This document shows positions 59,195-64,000 of a stretch of 64,000 bases of DNA, piece by piece. A program made the translations under genes and the position numbers. Below the pieces are notes generated by a model that was given only the letters and a program-made list of their open reading frames with translations, made no database searches and was not told the DNA's origin. The stretch is from the NCBI GenBank assembly GCA_036172665.1, contig CM069880.1:2730501-2794500 (forward strand), written 5' to 3'. Position 1 is the first letter of the stretch. Every line of letters starts with the position of its first letter. This DNA is from Prosopocoilus inquinatus. Lineage: Eukaryota > Arthropoda > Insecta > Coleoptera > Lucanidae.

Positions 59195-62100
59195 AGAGTT
59201 ACTGGAGTCCATCGAAACGTCAAATAACATAGTAGCTAAGTAAGGATCGATTAGATACATCACAGGAGCAACGCTAATACGTGTTGTTTCGTTCAAAACT
59301 ATTTCCAGCTTCTGCTGCGTCCGTAAACTTTGTATCTCACATCAGAGTTACTGGAGTCAATCCAAACTTCAAATAACTTGATAGATGAGTAAGGATCGAT
59401 TAGATACATCACAGGAACAACGCTAATACGTGTTGTTTCGTTTAAAACTATTTCTAGCTTCAGCTGCGTCCGAGAACTTCGTATCTCACATCAAAGTTAC
59501 TGGAGTCCATCGAAACGCCAAGTAATATGATAGATGAGTAAGGATCGATTAGATACATCACAGGAACAACGCTAATGCGTGTTGTTTCGTTTAAAACTAT
59601 TTCCAGCTCCTGCTGCGTCCAAAAACTTCGTATCTCACATCAGAATTACTAGAGTCCATCGAAACGTCAAATAACATGATAGATGAGTAAGGATCGATTA
59701 GATACATCACAGGAACAACGCTAATGCGTGTTGTTTCGTTTAAAACTATTTCCAGCTTCTGCTGCGTCCGAAAATTTCGTATCTCACATCAGAGTTACTG
59801 GAGTCCATCGAAACTTCAAATAACATAGTAGATAAGTAAGGATCGATTAGAAACATCACAGGAACAACGCTAATGCGTGTTGTTTCGTTTAAAACTATTT
59901 CTAGCTTCAGCTGCGTCCGAGAACTTCTTAACTCACATCAAAGTTACTGGAGTCCATCGAAACGCCAAATGACATGACAGATGAGTAAGGAGCGATTAGA
60001 TACATCACAGGAACAACGCTAATACGTGTTGTTTCGTTTAAAACTATTTCTAGCTTCAGCTGCGTCCGAAAATTTCGTATCTCACATCAAAGTTACTGGA
60101 GTCCATCGAAACGCTACATAACATGATAGATGAGTAAGGATCGATTAGATACATCACAGGAACAACGCTAATACGTGTTGTTTCGTTTAAAACTATTTCC
60201 AGCTCCTGCTGCGTCCAAAAACTTCGTATCTCACATCAGAATTACTAGAGTCCATCGAAACGTCAAATAACATGATAGATGAGTAAGGATCGATTAGATA
60301 CATCACAGGAACAACGCTAATGCGTGTTGTTTCGTTTAAAACTATTTCCAGCTTCTGCTGCGTCCGAAAATTTCGTATCTCACATCAGAGTTACTGGAGT
60401 CCATCGAAACTTCAAATAACATAGTAGATAAGTAAGGATCGATTAGAAACATCACAGGAACAACGCTAATGCATGTTGTTTCGTTTAAAACTATTTCTAG
60501 CTTCAGCTGCGTCCGAGAACTTCGTAACTCACATCAAAGTTACTGGAGTCCATCGAAACGCCAAATGACATGACAGATGAGTAAGGATCGATTAGATACA
60601 TCACAGGAACAACGCTAATACTTGTTGTTTCGTTTAAAACTATTTCTAGCTTCAGCTGCGTCCGAGAACTTCGTATCTCACATCAAAGTTACTGGAGTCC
60701 ATCGAAACGCCAAGTAATATGATAGATGAGTAAGGATCGATTAGATACATCACAGGAACAACGCTAATACGTGTTGTTTCGTTTAAAACTATTTCCAGCT
60801 CCTGCTGCGTCCAAAAACTTCGTATCTCACATCAGAATTACTAGAGTCCATCGAAACGTCAAATAACATGATAGATGAGTAAGGATCGATTAGATACATC
60901 ACAGGAACAACGCTAATGCGTGTTGTTTCGTTTAAAACTATTTCCAGCTTCTGCTGCGTCCGAAAATTTCGTATCTCACATCAGAGTTACTGGAGTCCAT
61001 CGAAACGTCAAATAACATAGTAGCTAAGTAAGGATCGATTAGATACATCACAGGAACAACGCTAATACGTGTTGTTTCCTTCAAAACTATTTCCAGCTTC
61101 TGCTGCGTCCGTAAACTTTGTATCTCACATCAGAGTTACTGGAGTCAATCCAAACGTCAAATAACTTGATAGATGAGTAAGGATCGATTAGATACATCAC
61201 AGGAACAACGCTAATACGTGTTGTTTCGTTTAAAACTATTTCTAGCTTCAGCTGCGTCCGAGAACTTCGTATCTCACATCAAAGTTACTGGAGTCCATCG
61301 AAACGCCAAGTAATATGATAGATGAGTAAGGATCGATTAGATACATCACAGGAACAACGCTAATGCGTGTTGTTTCGTTTAAAACTATTTCCAGCTCCTG
61401 CTGCGTCCAAAAACTTCGTATCTCACATCAGAATTACTAGAGTCCATCGAAACGTCAAATAACATGATAGATGAGTAAGGATCGATTAGATACATCACAG
61501 GAACAACGCTAATGCGTGTTGTTTCGTTTAAAACTATTTCCAGCTTCTGCTGCGTCCGAAAATTTCGTATCTCACATCAGAGTTACTGGAGTCCATCGAA
61601 ACTTCAAATAACATAGTAGATAAGTAAGGATCGATTAGAAACATCACAGGAACAACGCTAATGCGTGTTGTTTCGTTTAAAACTATTTCTAGCTTCAGCT
61701 GCGTCCGAGAACTTCTTAACTCACATCAAAGTTACTGGAGTCCATCGAAACGCCAAATGACATGACAGATGAGTAAGGATCGATTAGATACATCACAGGA
61801 ACAACGCTAATACGTGTTGTTTCGTTTAAAACTATTTCTAGCTTCAGCTGCGTCCGAAAATTTCGTATCTCACATCAAAGTTACTGGAGTCCATCGAAAC
61901 GCTACATAACATGATAGATGAGTAAGGATCGATTAGATACATCACAGGAACAACGCTAATACGTGTTGTTTCGTTTAAAACTATTTCCAGCTCCTGCTGC
62001 GTCCAAAAACTTCGTATCTCACATCAGAATTACTAGAGTCCATCGAAACGTCAAATAACATGATAGATGAGTAAGGATCGATTAGATACATCACAGGAAC

Positions 62101-62495
62101 AACGCTAATGCGTGTTGTTTCGTTTAAAACTATTTCCAGCTTCTGCTGCGTCCGAAAATTTCGTATCTCACATCAGAGTTACTGGAGTCCATCGAAACTT
62201 CAAATAACATAGTAGATAAGTAAGGATCGATTAGAAACATCACAGGAACAACGCTAATGCATGTTGTTTCGTTTAAAACTATTTCTAGCTTCAGCTGCGT
62301 CCGAGAACTTCGTAACTCACATCAAAGTTACTGGAGTCCATCGAAACGCCAAATGACATGACAGATGAGTAAGGATCGATTAGATACATCACAGGAACAA
62401 CGCTAATACTTGTTGTTTCGTTTAAAACTATTTCTAGCTTCAGCTGCGTCCGAGAACTTCGTATCGCACATCAAAGTTACTGGAGTCCATCGAAA
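59195..62495 (+). repeat. sat149 region with 4- and 12-monomer higher-order periodicity
   Basis: The rare variant GATTAGAAACATC occurs near 59845, 60441, 61633 and 62229, so the steps are 596, 1,192 and 596 bp (4, 8 and 4 monomers). About 1.5 kb at 59195-60707 recurs at 60983-62495, offset 1,788 bp (12 monomers). Other linked variants (GGAGTCAATCC, AATTACTAGAGTCC, CCAAATGACATGACAG) follow the same spacing. Confidence 0.85.
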
Positions 62496-64000
62496 CGTCA
62501 AATAACATAGTAGATAAGTAAGGATCGCTTAGATACATCACAGGAACAACGTTAATACGTGTTGTTTCGTTCAAAACTATTTCCAGATTCTGCTGCGTCC
62601 GAAAACTTTGTATCTCACATCAGAGTTACTGGAGTCCATCCAAACGTCAAATAACATGATAGATGAGTAAGGATCGATTAGATACATCACAGGAACAACG
62701 CTAATACGTGTTGTTTCGTTTAAAACTATTTCTAGCTTCAGCTGCGTCCGAGAACTTTGTATCTCACATCAGAGTTACTGGAGTCCATCCAAACGTCAAA
62801 TAACATGTTAGATAAGTAAGGATCGTTTAGATACATCACAGGAACAACGCTAATACGTGTTGTTTGGTTCAAAACTAATTCCAGCTTCTGCTGTGTCCGA
62901 GAACTTTGTATCTAACATCAGAGTTACTGGAGTCCGACCAAACGTCAAATAACATGATAGATGAGTAAGGATCGATTAGATACATCACAGGAACAACGCT
63001 AATATATGTTGTTTCGTTTAAAACTATTTCCAGCTGCTGCTGCGTCCGAAAATTTCGTATCTCACATTAGAGTTACTGGAGTCCATCGAAACGTCAAATA
63101 TAGTAGCTAAGTAAGGATCGATTAGATACATCACAGGAACAACGCAAGTACGTGTTGTTTCGTTCAAAACTATTTCCAGCTTCTGCTGCGTCCAAAAACT
63201 TTGTATCTCACATCAGAGTTACTGGAGTCCATCCAAACGTAAAATAACATGATAGATGAGTAAGGATCGATTAGATACATCACAGGAACATCGCTAATGC
63301 GTGTTGTTTCGTTTAAAATTATTTCCAGCTTCTGCTGCGTCCGAAAACGTCGTATCTCACATGAGAGTTACTGGAGTCCATCGAAACGTCCAATAACATG
63401 ATAGATAAGTAAGGATCGATTAGATACAGCACAGGAACAACGCTAATACGTGTTGTTTCGTTTAAAACTATTTCCAGCTCCTGCTGCGTTAAAAACTTTG
63501 TATCTCACATCAGACTTACTGGAGTCCATCCAAACGTCAAATAACATGTTAGATAAGTAAGGATCGTTTAGATACATCACAGGAACAACGTTTATACGTG
63601 TTGTTTCGTTCAAAACTATTTCCAGCTTCAGCTGCGTCCGAGAACTTCGTATCTCACATCAAAGTTACTGGAGTCCATCGAAACGTCAAATAACATAGTA
63701 GATAAGTAAGGATCGCTTAGATACATCACAGGAGCAACGTTAATACTTGTTGTTTCGTTCAAAACTATTTCCAGCTTCTGCTGCGTCCGAAAACTTTGTA
63801 TCTCACATCAGAGTTACTGGAGTCCATCCAAACGTCAAACAACATGATAGATGAGTAAGGATCGATTAGATACATCACAGGAACAACGCTAATATGTGTT
63901 GTTTCGTTTAAAACTATCTCCAGCTGCTGCTGCGTCCGTAAACTTTGTATCTCACATCAGAGTTACTGGAGTCCATCCAAACGTCAAATAACTTGATAGA

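Larger units (their letters stand above)
36225..64000 (+). repeat. sat149 array 4, continues past the window (about 186 monomers)
   Basis: An uninterrupted 149-bp satellite array of 27.8 kb, all in one orientation, with no other element inside it. Most monomers are exactly 149 bp. A recurrent 3-bp deletion (CAAATATAGTAGC) marks certain monomers, for example near 40617, 41357, 43739, 56396 and 63098. Linked variants and long internal duplications show higher-order amplification. No coding frame persists, and I see no gene, RNA gene or mobile element in this stretch. Confidence 0.97.

Noticed and set aside
1..64000. CENP-B box in either satellite
   Set aside because: I looked for TTCGnnnnAnnCGGG on both strands of the typical monomers. 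sat149 has TTTCGTTTAAAAC but lacks the CGGG half, and the spacing around CCCGGG in sat120 does not fit.

Overview
The window is almost entirely repetitive eukaryotic DNA. I see no host protein-coding gene, no rRNA or tRNA gene and no bacterial features. It looks like satellite heterochromatin from an arthropod, most likely an insect. The reasons are two tandem satellite families, a CR1-group-like non-LTR retrotransposon with a PHD-finger ORF1, and CpG that is over-represented rather than depleted. High CpG fits Hymenoptera, for example, but the species cannot be fixed from this sequence.

There are three building blocks. (1) sat120 is a 120-bp, CpG-rich (about 55% GC) satellite. It occupies 1-2956, 9397-11885, 16066-20959, 25248-31102 and 35381-36224. 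(2) sat149 is a 149-bp, more AT-rich satellite at 4578-9396, 22591-23742, 32724-33875 and, as one long array of about 186 monomers, 36225-64000. (3) Spacers of about 1.5-1.6 kb join sat120 to sat149 or sat149 to sat120 (2957-4577, 20960-22590, 23743-25247, 31103-32723, 33876-35380). Each has a GC-rich module with a TATA-like core, followed by tandem units of about 250 bp that are A-rich in one half and T-rich in the other. All satellite copies of a family lie in the same orientation.

The blocks are ordered into a composite higher-order repeat: sat120, long spacer, sat149, short spacer, sat120. A segment of about 10.13 kb starting near 20960 is repeated from 31103 to about 35.6 kb. The sat120 arrays at 10.8-20.96 kb and 25.5-31.1 kb are paralogous monomer by monomer. 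The array at 1-2956 is a third, shorter relative of the same block.

The only recognisable genes belong to a 4.18-kb LINE on the minus strand (11886-16065) inserted in sat120. It has intact ORF1 (PHD finger, coiled coil, RRM-like C-terminus) and intact ORF2 (endonuclease and reverse transcriptase), a (TTA)n tail and a 5-6 bp target-site duplication. The paralogous array keeps the empty site at 26566-26571, so the insertion is younger than the duplication. ORF2 has no usable AUG and lies in the -1 frame. The last two sense codons of ORF1 form a classical TTTAAAC slippery heptamer directly before its stop, which points to ORF2 expression by -1 ribosomal frameshifting.

The long sat149 array shows nested recent amplification: a 3,123-bp (21-monomer) tandem duplication near 38.9-45.2 kb, and repeats offset by 4, 12 and 18 monomers elsewhere.
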